This document shows positions 20,501 to 29,367 of a DNA stretch of 56,332 bases, one piece after another. How positions within the stretch are numbered: position 1 is the stretch's first letter; each line of letters opens with the position of its first letter. The translations under genes and the position numbers were made by a program. Under the pieces are notes generated by a model that saw nothing but the letters and a program-made list of their open reading frames with translations, made no database searches and was not told where the DNA came from. The stretch is taken from the IMG/VR virus record IMGVR_UViG_3300029787_000057, positions 1-56,332 of that record; one strand, given 5' to 3'. Source of the DNA: a virus.

Positions 20501-23272
20501 AACAGTCTCTGCCTCAATCACCTCTTCTACAGTGGCATTACCAACCTCGCTGGGAGGTAAAGATTGTTTTACTTGATCAACACTTCTTTTTGCTTGTCCT
20601 GTTTTGACACTAGCTTCCTGTTGACCCTTGGTTTCTATTTGTTTTGCTCTTACCTCTACAGGGAATCCAAATGTTTCATCCAGCACAACAGGGGGCTGAG
20701 TAACTTCTGGCTCTGCTTCTAAGGTAGGCTCTGGGGCTGGTGCTTGCTCTGGTCTAGCAGGGGATGGTGCCAGTACCTTGCCTCGCTTGTTTATAACTCC
20801 CTGCTCTACAAGCTCCTCTCTCAAGCTCAAAACTTTTTTGTTTGTCAGAGAGTCTTGATCTAGCAATCCAGAAGCTTGGCGAATGGTGTTTATACCGCTA
20901 TCGCCACTATCGTTTATGGCACTCTTCGCAGCGTTAAACTGTTGTCTTGTAAAAGGTTTTATCCGAAAGAAGTTTTTCGGTAACTTGGTAGGTTTATCAA
21001 ACTTGGGTAAGGCTCTGAGCTTGTAATAAAAAAGCTCTCTTTCTGGAGTGGTCATCTTGCCTATATCGCTCTTGCCGACAAACGACTTAGCTATAGCCTT
21101 AACTTCTCTTGAGTTTACTTTGGCATCTATGTTCTTGTTGTTTAGGAGATTCTGTATCTCTGTAGCAGCACCACCACCCTCAAGATCAGCTATACCTCTA
21201 GGAACTGGACCTGTGCCAATCGCCTGATTTTGTTTGTTAGCAAAGTTGGTTGCATCTCTTTGGGACGTAAACTTAACTAAAGAATCTGGGTTGATACCTT
21301 CTCTTTCGGCTTGCGCTTTTTCTCTCTCGTTTCTTGGGCGAAAGCTAGTGGTCTTACCATCAGTTGATATTACCGCTGGCTCACCTTTTTCATTTCTAGT
21401 TGACTGATAGCTTTCTGATTCTGTTCTAGCCTTAACCTGAATGCCAATCAAATCCTGCATCTGATCAGGATTTAGAATTTTAGCAGCTTCTTCAAACGTG
21501 AAAGAGTCAGACTCAGGCAGACCATCTCTGTATCTGTCTAGGTTCAACTGCATAGAGGCGGGGAGATCAGATCTATTTATTGATTTGCGCCCTGTGCGCT
21601 CTATGATCTCTTCAAAGGTAACTGTTTCTGGGAAGGAGACAATCTTTCCATCTTTGTCTTCAACGAGGAATGTGGTTCCAGCGGCCTCATTTAGCGAGGC
21701 AGCGGTTACTGTGTTGGCTTCAGGCTCTAATACTCGCTTATGTACTCTGTATAGCTTGCCAGCTTGCTCTGTATCGTAGGTTTCTGGAGAAATATCCATA
21801 GCGTCAGTGGCTTGTTGCATGACGTTTTTAGATATGACTTTTTTGTTTAGACCATCTAAGAGTTTGACAGCATCTTCTTTCTTAACTGGCACACCGAATC
21901 TTTGATCTGTAGAGGTTTCAAAAACCTCAAACATAGCTTCTTCTTGACCAGTAGTAGGATCTACAGCAACAGATTCTCTTACATCAAACTTTGCGCTAGA
22001 TGGGAAGTAAGCACCCATGCTAGTTTCTATGATTGATGCGTAATCTTGCCCTCTTCTTGGGGGTATTCCGTCAGGACTTGCTTCAGCCCTTCTTCTTTCC
22101 CTTATCTCTGCTTCTCTTGCGGCTAAAGTCTGTGCATCAAATGTAGCCGTTTCTGCCTCAAGCCCAGCTTGACCAGCCTCTACAGCAGCTTGATTTAAAG
22201 CATCTACTGTTTGAGCTAATTCTTGTTGTATCTCAGCTTCTTCTCTAACAGTCTGCTCTGCTGTCTGCTGATCTTGCTCTTCTTGTTCAGCAAAATCTTG
22301 ATCTTTTGCTTTTTCAGAATCAACAGATGTTTGTCTTCTTCTTCCGGCAGCGGAGGTCAACACCAAATCAGCTAACGCACCAGTGGCACCACCAACAGTT
22401 AGATCGTCCATAAACGATCCACCGACAGGTAGGTTCTCGTTATATAAGCCCTGCTCTATCAGGTCTTGTGCAATCCCAGCACTAGCCTCTTGCACAGCCT
22501 CAGTTGATCCCGAAGCCAATGCGCTTTTTACTCTTCTTACCGCTTCCCTTTTAATATCGTCACTGGCTATGCGATCAAATCGTTTGAATAGATTTATAGG
22601 GAGTATTAACTCAGACAAGCCAACAGCCGCACCGCTGACTATTGCCTGATCTTCAGTCATATTATCTACATTTAAACCAGCATCTCTAGCTGCTTGTATT
22701 CTTTGTGCCTGATCACCAGCACCAGCACCAACAGCGAGTGCTCCAGCACCACCGTACTCTATGGCTTTCATAGTTTTGCCAGCAGTGCCAGCAACACGAG
22801 CAATGACTCCGGGCGTTAGGAACGTAGCTAGTGATCCAACTCCCTCACCAAGCTTTGTAGTCCAAGCGTCTTTGTACTTCTCATCAACACCCAGAAAGCT
22901 TTCGTTTAGTGATTTGCGGCCCTCTCTAGCAAGACGAACCAACTCATTCTCTTCGCCACTGTCTATGAGATTCTCAAGACCAACAAAGTTTGTAGTGGCA
23001 TCTGCTAACTCAGCGATACCTTCAGCAGAAGATAGAAAGCCAGAAGCAAAGCCCCTTGGGACTGCTTTCAAAAACTCACCAGTCTGCCCTATTATGCTGG
23101 TTTCTTCTTCAACTTCCTCTACAACAGGAACAGACATTGGGACGGGCTGAGGATCAAAATCCTCTGCTGTAGCCCACCCTGAATTTATTGATATTTCTTT
23201 TAATTCCTCATTTGAAATATCTTCTGGAACGTCAAATACGATCCTACCGTTAGGAAGCGTTACGTCTTGCAT
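17552..23272 (-). CDS. Giant internal virion (ejection) protein, polyvalent type
   Basis: The 1,906-aa product is the largest gene. The N-terminus MQDVTLPNGRIVFDVPEDIS, with the following ISNEELKEISINSGW, is a motif seen at the start of large podovirus internal proteins. Hydrophobic Gly/Ala-rich stretches (GAGALAVGAGAGDQAQRI region) are followed by a Gln/Glu coiled region near residues 310-380. The C-terminal part has NTSFNPEFVVGNFARDIQTA, the pattern of the large polyvalent protein-associated domain (LPD38). Such proteins are packed in the capsid and injected with DNA. It is the last gene of the late block. Confidence 0.75.
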   Translation of the reverse strand: MQDVTLPNGRIVFDVPEDISNEELKEISINSGWATAEDFDPQPVPMSVPVVEEVEEETSIIGQTGEFLKAVPRGFASGFLSSAEGIAELADATTNFVGLENLIDSGEENELVRLAREGRKSLNESFLGVDEKYKDAWTTKLGEGVGSLATFLTPGVIARVAGTAGKTMKAIEYGGAGALAVGAGAGDQAQRIQAARDAGLNVDNMTEDQAIVSGAAVGLSELILPINLFKRFDRIASDDIKREAVRRVKSALASGSTEAVQEASAGIAQDLIEQGLYNENLPVGGSFMDDLTVGGATGALADLVLTSAAGRRRQTSVDSEKAKDQDFAEQEEQDQQTAEQTVREEAEIQQELAQTVDALNQAAVEAGQAGLEAETATFDAQTLAAREAEIRERRRAEASPDGIPPRRGQDYASIIETSMGAYFPSSAKFDVRESVAVDPTTGQEEAMFEVFETSTDQRFGVPVKKEDAVKLLDGLNKKVISKNVMQQATDAMDISPETYDTEQAGKLYRVHKRVLEPEANTVTAASLNEAAGTTFLVEDKDGKIVSFPETVTFEEIIERTGRKSINRSDLPASMQLNLDRYRDGLPESDSFTFEEAAKILNPDQMQDLIGIQVKARTESESYQSTRNEKGEPAVISTDGKTTSFRPRNEREKAQAEREGINPDSLVKFTSQRDATNFANKQNQAIGTGPVPRGIADLEGGGAATEIQNLLNNKNIDAKVNSREVKAIAKSFVGKSDIGKMTTPERELFYYKLRALPKFDKPTKLPKNFFRIKPFTRQQFNAAKSAINDSGDSGINTIRQASGLLDQDSLTNKKVLSLREELVEQGVINKRGKVLAPSPARPEQAPAPEPTLEAEPEVTQPPVVLDETFGFPVEVRAKQIETKGQQEASVKTGQAKRSVDQVKQSLPPSEVGNATVEEVIEAETVDRAERNLPPDEFASFETPTTTRGDRFIFQFADKLIGLKKIEEAINAGREKLGMPPIPALKSAYLGEESIAGKVGETSRVFQREEIDPIVEDLVAINTEKSTQEARKEFDDYLALRHAVERNKRISEVDPKNFADGGAGSILVGDQEVRLTNDYVKKRMKEEFNLDWNDSKGEWTGGNKRAKELEKIAKKTDAIIQGTLDLQLESGLHSQEDHDMLSGLFKYYVPLKGKAVEDDFAELYSATAGTSGNLGTKGAEGKRALGRKSAAESPLATLIADRNRQIARAAKNVNIGQRLYDLAKENPNTDVWEVVDAKNPKFDRIVESSYTYIPTGQKVANIPEGTSKEERKNYVRRTKLTAKSAKEVGRTNPDLFGVKINGEQAFIEIKDPDLKKALLNLDADNTSKIIQTLGTVNRFFSMVNTSFNPEFVVGNFARDIQTAVYNILGEQSMPAGKAEDTKIVKQVVKDTFPSIKAFYKGFRNSANQTEQEQQDYKEYISAGAKADWFHSRPPQEELKTIESLMEMSKGTFKGNVVQAKDTILDYVEDGNSAVENGVRFASFKAARDQFIEKGIPRDEAIAKAATLAKNLTVNFNRSGDLGPTLNSLYLFFNASVQGTLNFARGLNVFDPRASRLKQKIVGSMVGAGALAAALAEAMSDEDENGKSFYMNIPEFEKERNIIIMQPNGKDYFKIPLPYGYNAFHVMGQNIFESLSGLKSPEKAATMVTKTLMGSFNPIGFASSQDFSTQLLKTGSPTALDPFVEIAVNENFFGSPVYTENFPFGTDLPESQLSKASTNEYFKNLAKFINGLGGGNESEPGAGGLMDISPDKLQHLFNFSLGGMGATALRTKTAFDKFANDENISVNQIPFLRRVLGEVDHRTSQQDFYERSADIKRKANQTRNVLRGAERTAYIKENQPYLSMESAMKATDKRIRAINERLTQLRSLSAKSPDNAKRYMDEEEKLLQLKKQAYDRFNKRFSYIVGQDK

Positions 23273-23274
23273 TA

Positions 23275-24843
23275 TTACTTCCTATCAGCAAAACTTACCG
23301 AGGGTTTGTACTCGTAAAACTCTCCAACTGACTCTCTAATTTTTCTTGTTTCACTTTCAATAAGAGCTTCTTGTTCCTCTGGATTTAACATAGCAAGTCT
23401 ATTTTGGAAGGAAGCAGAGCCTATATATTTAGCTATTGCATCACCCAACGCCTCATTGCCTTTTTGCACCTGACCTTCGTTAAATAATCTTCTAGCTTCG
23501 GTTTGTTTTTTATCTAAGATAGTCAGGTCATTTTTGAATTGATTCTCAATCTGCAAATTTCTAGCCTTTATCTCATCAGCAGAAAGATCTCTTCTTAACT
23601 GCATCTCTGCATCTGATTTAGCTATGTTCGCAGAAAACTCAGCAGCAGCTACATCTAGCTGTTGATCATAACGTTCCTGCTCTTGAGCAGATTTAAATGC
23701 TTCTATTGAGAATGATTCTCCTCTTTGTCTGGCAGCTTCAGAAAGCCTCCTAGCCTCTGCCTCTTCAGCTCTAGCTTGCGTTGACGCAGTTTGCTTGATG
23801 TCAGCAGCAGATCTTCCTGCTTTAGATAAACCACCAGCTAGATCACCAGCGGCTATGCCAGCACCCAGCTCTATTAACGCACTACTCAACATATCTTTCT
23901 TAGATTCCTTTCTTAAATCTTCTGCTCGTTCTGCTGCCTCTCTAGTGTACTGTTCTGCACTGGTATTTGCCCGATCAATCAAAGCCTGATAATTAAATTC
24001 CGCATCTGACTTCTTACCTCTTGCAGCAGCAACTTGGGCTAATGCTGTTTCTAACGGACTAACAGTGGCATCTTCTTTAACAGCGTTTGAGGTTAATTTA
24101 GATGTGTCTTGAGGTTGTATTTCAGGGCTAGAGAAAGCTTCCATTTCCTCTAGCTTTGATTCAGTTGATGGCTCTACCCCCTTCTGACTCATAGAGAAAG
24201 CAGCAATATCCTGAATGTCTTGCGCTCCTTGGGCAAAAGGATCTGGTTGTGGCGGTGAGTAAGGCAAATCTACATCATCAAACTCAGGCTCAACCTCCTC
24301 TATGTTGGCACCAAAAAATCCACCCTTTTGTTCTATATTGGGAGGAAGACCAAACTCTTCAACGTATTGCCTGTATGCACCTTGCTGTGTCTGCGTTAAA
24401 GGCTTTTCTGCGTACAACCTACCAGTCATGTTTTGGAACGCTTTCTTTCTTCTTCCTTCAAGATCAAAGATAGTATCCTTCAAAGGGTCTTCGCCAAAAA
24501 GTTTGATCGGCTGTCTGCTTATACCCATACCACCGCCATACATACCTACAACACCACCAGCAGCCATCTGCTGTGGCATCTGTTGAGGTTGCATAGGCAT
24601 AGGAGCTTGCATTTGAGGAGGAGGTGCCAGTGAAGCCAAGCCTTCATCAACTATTCTATCTGATACCGATCCTTGAGGTTGTTGCTTTTGAGCCTCAAAA
24701 CGCTTTCGCATATCCGTTCTGCGCTGTATCTCACTAACAACAAGAAACTGTGGAACCTGACTGCTTGGCTGTCTCGCCAACATTTGAAGAGTCTGATCAG
24801 GCATACCCTTAACGTCATCTTCCATTTGTATAATGTTTTGCAT
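23275..24843 (-). CDS. Internal virion protein candidate (522 aa)
   Basis: Met/Pro/Gln-rich N-terminal third (PPPQMQAPMPMQPQQMPQQM), then an acidic region. A long helical, Ala/Glu/Arg-rich C-terminal half follows, with a hydrophobic Gly/Ala stretch (SSALIELGAGIAAGDLAGGL) that could insert in membrane. The position between giant gene and 516-aa gene, and the composition, fit an ejection protein. No catalytic motif seen. Confidence 0.6.
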   Translation of the reverse strand: MQNIIQMEDDVKGMPDQTLQMLARQPSSQVPQFLVVSEIQRRTDMRKRFEAQKQQPQGSVSDRIVDEGLASLAPPPQMQAPMPMQPQQMPQQMAAGGVVGMYGGGMGISRQPIKLFGEDPLKDTIFDLEGRRKKAFQNMTGRLYAEKPLTQTQQGAYRQYVEEFGLPPNIEQKGGFFGANIEEVEPEFDDVDLPYSPPQPDPFAQGAQDIQDIAAFSMSQKGVEPSTESKLEEMEAFSSPEIQPQDTSKLTSNAVKEDATVSPLETALAQVAAARGKKSDAEFNYQALIDRANTSAEQYTREAAERAEDLRKESKKDMLSSALIELGAGIAAGDLAGGLSKAGRSAADIKQTASTQARAEEAEARRLSEAARQRGESFSIEAFKSAQEQERYDQQLDVAAAEFSANIAKSDAEMQLRRDLSADEIKARNLQIENQFKNDLTILDKKQTEARRLFNEGQVQKGNEALGDAIAKYIGSASFQNRLAMLNPEEQEALIESETRKIRESVGEFYEYKPSVSFADRK

Positions 24844-24845
24844 AT

Positions 24846-26396
24846 TTACGTTCCCAGTGCTTTATACAGACCCACACCACCAATACCGGCACCAAGCAAC
24901 GACTGAGCCTCTGTAGGCCCAACACCGAATGAAGCCATAGTGCTTCCGGGTGTAACGGGCAAACCTTGCAACATATTGCTGAAGAATCCGATCTGCTCTC
25001 TTGGGAATGCCTGTTGACGCAAGAAGTCTTGATAACCAATATCCAAACCTCTTTGAGCCAACTGTCTTTGTATTTCCCCAGCAGCTTGTAGATTCTGCAA
25101 TCTATCAAAGCCCATCGCTTGCTCTTGACCGCCTAGAGAGCTTAATAACCTTGCAGCATCTAAAGCTTGACCTCTTGTTGCCTGATCAGCCTGTAGTCCA
25201 GCCAACCCAAGCTGTGCTCGATCTTGAGCTGCTTGAACATTGAACTCTCTGGATCTCATCCTCGCTTCGTTATCTGCTTGTCTTGCTCTTTCTTCAATCT
25301 CTTGAGCAGAAAGACCCAACTGTGCCGCTTGTTGCCTAGCAGCTTCACTAGCCTGAAAAGCAGTTCTATCTTCTTGTTGTTGTGCCAGCCTAAGCTGCTC
25401 GTTTTGTTGAAATTGTTGCTGCGTAAAGTCTTCTTGCGCTCGTTGAGCCGCATCTTCTTGCTGTTGTGCGGTAAGTCCAAGTTGAGCCGCTTGCTGTCTG
25501 GCACCTTCTCCAGCTTGAAATGCTGACTGTCTGAGCTGCTCTGCTTGCTGCAAGGCTCTTTGTTGTTCAGTGCCAGTTTGTAAGCCAAGTTGCGCTTGCT
25601 GTAGTCTAGCCGCTCTGTCTGTCTCAAACGCTCTCTGCGCCTGATCAAACGCTGCCTGACCGCCTCTAGATTGTATATCAGCTAGTTGCTGACCTAAATT
25701 TCTTTCTCTTTCTGCTTGCAGAATACCTTCTCGATATCCACCAAGACCGCCAGCCATTGCAGCTTGTTGACTTATCTCTGCTGCCTGAGTGTCTGAAGCT
25801 CTTTTAGCCTCTCTTTTTTCAATATCTGTAACTAACTGCTGGTATGGATTCATGTAGCTTTGGATCGTTGCAGCGTCTGATACAGTTCCTGCTTGAAATC
25901 CGGGGCCAAAGTCAGCTTGACCTGTATATTGAGTTTGAATATCTCCTGCCGTGTAGCCCGGATCAAACTGACCAGCCTGATAACCAACACCTCGCTGACC
26001 GGCTTGGAATCCCTGACCTAGATCACCAGCAGCATAGTCGGCAGTTATATCCCCAGCCTGATAACCAGAAAACTGAGCTTGAGGAGTAAAGCCTTGAGCT
26101 ATGTTTAGCCCTAGATTTGATGGTTGAAAGCCTATTTGGGTAGCTATGTCACTGGCAGATCGGATCTGTTGTGGAGCACCAGCACCAGCCATCTCTGCTA
26201 TGCCCGTCATAGCTGTTTGTTCAAAAGGATTGAACTCAGCTAGTCTTTGTCCGGGGAACGCCTCATAAGGTCTTGTGCTCTCGTAAACGGTACGACCAAG
26301 CATCTCTTCATAGAACGGCTTTGCATACTCAGGAAGATTAGTCTGAGTAACTGTACTCTCTTGGGGGCCACTAGGTGCTTTGCTACCTTTACCCAT
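24846..26396 (-). CDS. Repeat-rich internal virion protein (516 aa)
   Basis: Residues about 110-175 contain YQAGD/FQAG/YTAGD-type repeats. Residues about 250-420 contain repeated ARQQAAQLGL-like helical units rich in Ala, Gln, Arg. Between them is SYMNPYQQLVTDIEKREAKR, a helical phrase I recall from ejection-type proteins of marine podoviruses. Ends with a hydrophobic Gly-rich tail (LLGAGIGGVGLYKALGT). Confidence 0.6.
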   Translation of the reverse strand: MGKGSKAPSGPQESTVTQTNLPEYAKPFYEEMLGRTVYESTRPYEAFPGQRLAEFNPFEQTAMTGIAEMAGAGAPQQIRSASDIATQIGFQPSNLGLNIAQGFTPQAQFSGYQAGDITADYAAGDLGQGFQAGQRGVGYQAGQFDPGYTAGDIQTQYTGQADFGPGFQAGTVSDAATIQSYMNPYQQLVTDIEKREAKRASDTQAAEISQQAAMAGGLGGYREGILQAERERNLGQQLADIQSRGGQAAFDQAQRAFETDRAARLQQAQLGLQTGTEQQRALQQAEQLRQSAFQAGEGARQQAAQLGLTAQQQEDAAQRAQEDFTQQQFQQNEQLRLAQQQEDRTAFQASEAARQQAAQLGLSAQEIEERARQADNEARMRSREFNVQAAQDRAQLGLAGLQADQATRGQALDAARLLSSLGGQEQAMGFDRLQNLQAAGEIQRQLAQRGLDIGYQDFLRQQAFPREQIGFFSNMLQGLPVTPGSTMASFGVGPTEAQSLLGAGIGGVGLYKALGT

Positions 26397-26904
26397 CTTT
26401 TAAACTCCTTTCGTAAACGACATACGATCTTTCGTACCCGTCTTGCTGTAACCACTTCCAGAAACCAAGCCTTGCAGTGGCCTCGATGCCATCACAATCA
26501 TTATCAACAGCCCAGTCTGTAAGCCTTTGTAACATATCCCAAACCCAATCGTTAAACCTCTGACCGCCAAGAAACTGTATACACAGCATCTTCTTGCTTG
26601 GATACATAACAAGCTCAGTAGTTCCGACTCCATCTATTTGATTTTCTGAATCAAAAGCCAGCCATAGTTGTTGGCTGTTGTTTGATATGGACTGCAACAG
26701 AGAGTCCATATTCCATCTGCCCTTAGACCTAACAACCGCTTTTACCAAGTGATGCTCTATCTCAGGCCAAAGTGTTTGTACATAATTTGCAGGAACTAAA
26801 GTAATAGTGTGAGTGATCTCTCTGGGAGCATCCTTTCTGCGAACCTTATGTTCTCTTGATACGTCCCTAAACTTGACTTGATCTATCTCTAATACTTGCT
26901 TCAT
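26389..26904 (-). CDS. GNAT-like acetyltransferase-fold protein (171 aa)
   Basis: The pattern LWLAFDSENQIDGVGTTELV, MLCIQFLGGQRFNDWVWDML, then DWAVDNDCDGIEATARLGFW and GYERSYVVYERSL fits the GNAT-like phage proteins found among internal virion genes. The acetyl-CoA binding loop is not clearly conserved, so enzymatic activity is doubtful. Overlaps both neighbours by a few bases. Confidence 0.65.
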   Translation of the reverse strand: MKQVLEIDQVKFRDVSREHKVRRKDAPREITHTITLVPANYVQTLWPEIEHHLVKAVVRSKGRWNMDSLLQSISNNSQQLWLAFDSENQIDGVGTTELVMYPSKKMLCIQFLGGQRFNDWVWDMLQRLTDWAVDNDCDGIEATARLGFWKWLQQDGYERSYVVYERSLKDG

Positions 26905-28841
26905 GCGGGAAGCATACCTCCCATCTTGGCTGATATTGCGTCAGGCTGTTTAGTAGTGCCTGTTTTATCCATTCTAACTCTGTCTAGCATACCATCTAGT
27001 TGCTCCACACCAGAGTCTGTACTGCCATCTCCTATTGAAGAAACGACATCTGCTGGCACCACATACTCACCGGGAGATAGTGCCACTGGTTGCTGACCGG
27101 CTATCGTGCCTCCAACCATATCATCCATTCCTCCCCCCTCTCCGACAATCTCACCCTCAGTCTGAGGCTCTGATTCTGATACGGCAGCTAGAGCTTCTTG
27201 TCTTAGCTGTTGGAAAGCTTCAACTCCATACTCATCAACAAATCTAGATATAACTATGTCTGACTCGTCTTGAGATAGTCTTCCTAGCACAGCCATGATC
27301 GTTTGATCTATAAGAGCATCAGCAGAACGCACCTCTCCACCTTCCTGCATACCACCCTCAAAGTCATAAACATCGGTGTAGTCCCTATCTCTTTTTCTTC
27401 CTTTTCTTGGGATCTTTTGCTCTGTGACTCGCATACCCATTTCTTGTATGTTGCCCATCGGCATATCTTCGCTGATCATGCCATCGGTCAAACCAGCTAA
27501 ACCAGCAAACTCACCAATATCAAAAGGAATGTTATCCAAGAAGTTATCAGGCAAATCAATAGGCGGTGTTGTGCTGGGAGCATCAGGGGCATCAGGTGTG
27601 GCCTCTGTTGTTTTTTGTCTGAAATACATAATCTCTGGATCTATGCCGGGACGATAACCTTTTAACTCTTCTGGTGTTATTACTTCCGGCCCTCTTAGCT
27701 GGGCTTGTCTAGATGCAGCAGATCCGGGGCCAAACCTAATGTTACTCATGGTGTCTGCAAAAGGAGGGGCAGCAGTTGTCGTTGTGGTGGTGGTAGTTCT
27801 TGATCTACCGCCCATCCTCATGCCTACAGGCTCAGTGCCGATCATTGCTGCTTCTTGCAAAGCTCTTTGATAATAATCTGGGTTAACCGAAACGATACCG
27901 CCCTCTGCATAACTAGGATCGTAAGCAGTGTATGGATTGTTACCACCAGATAAATCTAATCCATAGTCCTGACCAGCCAACCCAATAGAAGTGCCTAGTA
28001 TTTCTTCTGCTCTTCTTCCTTGTTCTTCTTGATCTCTTTCGTACTGCCTAGCTATTCTTTCTTGCTGTTTCATGGCATCCATTTGTGCTCTTTGCCCTTC
28101 TCCTACAGCGACAGGAACGATAGAACTGGCACTCATGAGCTGCTTTCCAACCGCTCCGGGGTTAGTAGCCATAGCCTTTAATCTTCCACCAAAATTTAGA
28201 TCTCGTAAGCTTTGACCATAAGCGGATTGAGTGTCTGCTAATGTTCTGGTGGCTTCATCTAATGCAGCTTGTTTAGCTAAAGATTCTTTACCATAAAGGC
28301 TTTTAAGTATCGGGTCTTGTCCTATGTTTGCAGCAGCAGCATCCTTTGCAGCAGCTCCAGCAACCTTAGTAGCTTCAGTAACGCCTTCTTTGGCAGCATC
28401 AACGGCAGCAACAGATTCTGTAACTCCTTTTGCCGCATCTAATCCCGCGCCAAGTGCTTTACCTATGCCGAATCCTGTAAGCCCACTAACAAGCCCTTCT
28501 TTTAAATCACCAGTCAATGCAGTGGTTGCAAGCCCAGAACCTATCGCTCCAGCGGCAGCAGAACTCAATCCAGCAGCACCCAACACTCCTGCACCGGCAC
28601 CAGTCAATGCAGCAGATCCGAGCATACTACCGATTATAGGTGCCAAAAACGGTAAAAACGCTTCTGGTTGCCCTGTCATTGGGTTAGTGGTCAGACCACC
28701 CGGAACCAAAGATGCTATACCTTGAACCTCCGCTGGGTTCATGTGAACAAGCATACTGTCTCCGTACCTTCCATACTGAGCCATCTGATTTGCAACACCC
28801 TGTAATGGTGCTGCTTGCATTTGACCGTTTACATAATTCAT
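26901..28841 (-). CDS. Internal virion / tail protein, Gly-Ala-rich (646 aa)
   Basis: Hydrophobic Gly/Ala-rich stretches (residues about 65-135: SMLGSAALTGAGAGVLGAAG, SSAAAGAIGSGLATTAL) alternate with helical and Pro/Thr-rich parts (TTTTTTTTAAPPFADTMSN). The C-terminal half is acidic and Gly-rich, with PVALSPGEYVVPADVVSSIG, a phrase I recall from large phage structural proteins of marine podoviruses. Likely ejected with DNA. No catalytic motif seen. Confidence 0.6.
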   Translation of the reverse strand: MNYVNGQMQAAPLQGVANQMAQYGRYGDSMLVHMNPAEVQGIASLVPGGLTTNPMTGQPEAFLPFLAPIIGSMLGSAALTGAGAGVLGAAGLSSAAAGAIGSGLATTALTGDLKEGLVSGLTGFGIGKALGAGLDAAKGVTESVAAVDAAKEGVTEATKVAGAAAKDAAAANIGQDPILKSLYGKESLAKQAALDEATRTLADTQSAYGQSLRDLNFGGRLKAMATNPGAVGKQLMSASSIVPVAVGEGQRAQMDAMKQQERIARQYERDQEEQGRRAEEILGTSIGLAGQDYGLDLSGGNNPYTAYDPSYAEGGIVSVNPDYYQRALQEAAMIGTEPVGMRMGGRSRTTTTTTTTAAPPFADTMSNIRFGPGSAASRQAQLRGPEVITPEELKGYRPGIDPEIMYFRQKTTEATPDAPDAPSTTPPIDLPDNFLDNIPFDIGEFAGLAGLTDGMISEDMPMGNIQEMGMRVTEQKIPRKGRKRDRDYTDVYDFEGGMQEGGEVRSADALIDQTIMAVLGRLSQDESDIVISRFVDEYGVEAFQQLRQEALAAVSESEPQTEGEIVGEGGGMDDMVGGTIAGQQPVALSPGEYVVPADVVSSIGDGSTDSGVEQLDGMLDRVRMDKTGTTKQPDAISAKMGGMLPA

Positions 28842-29170
28842 TAACTTGTCTCCACCCCGAATAGGTTAAAACTAACATTTGCTGCGCTTGCGTATACCTT
28901 GACCACATCTGTTTGAGCTAAACAAATACCAATAACCACTGTCCTGCTCGTGGTTGCTGCTAGGTCTTCATCGTAAAATATAAACTGTTTGTCATCTGCT
29001 CCAGCCCCAGCAACATGAATACTTACTCGGAACGTAATTCCAGAACCGCTTCTATTGCAGATCACAAGTGAACTGACAGTTGTTTGTGTCAGATTGGGAA
29101 CCGTGTAAAGAGTAGTAGTCGTTGTAGCCGAAACATCAACCTGACCCAAAACTTTTATAACATCTGTCAT
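28841..29170 (-). CDS. Virion-associated small beta protein (109 aa)
   Basis: Starts MTDVIKVLGQVDVSATTTTT and is almost entirely strand-forming (TVSSLVICNRSGSGITFRVS, QTDVVKVYASAANVSFNLFG). This matches a common small structural protein of marine phages, probably on the tail. It shares bases with both neighbours (TAATG). Confidence 0.6.
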   Translation of the reverse strand: MTDVIKVLGQVDVSATTTTTLYTVPNLTQTTVSSLVICNRSGSGITFRVSIHVAGAGADDKQFIFYDEDLAATTSRTVVIGICLAQTDVVKVYASAANVSFNLFGVETS

Positions 29171-29367
29171 GAAGCACCCATGAGAAGAAACTGAAACCTT
29201 CTCATTGCCAGAGATCCCTCTTTATCACCCTGAGTTTTAGCTAGAACTACATCGTTTTCTATCTGATCTAGGGTCAACTCTATAGTTCTTCTGTTTATTG
29301 CTTCTGCTCTTGCATCGTATTCAGGAGGAGGAACAGGTAATGGTGTTGATCTTGTCTGTGTGCTCAT
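29167..29367 (-). CDS. Hypothetical small structural-operon protein (66 aa)
   Basis: Pro-rich start (TRSTPLPVPPPEYDARAEAI), then helices (RTIELTLDQIENDVVLAKTQ). Four-base overlaps with both neighbours. The position beside the gp10-like gene suggests a tail role, but nothing in the sequence shows it. Confidence 0.5.
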   Translation of the reverse strand: MSTQTRSTPLPVPPPEYDARAEAINRRTIELTLDQIENDVVLAKTQGDKEGSLAMRRFQFLLMGAS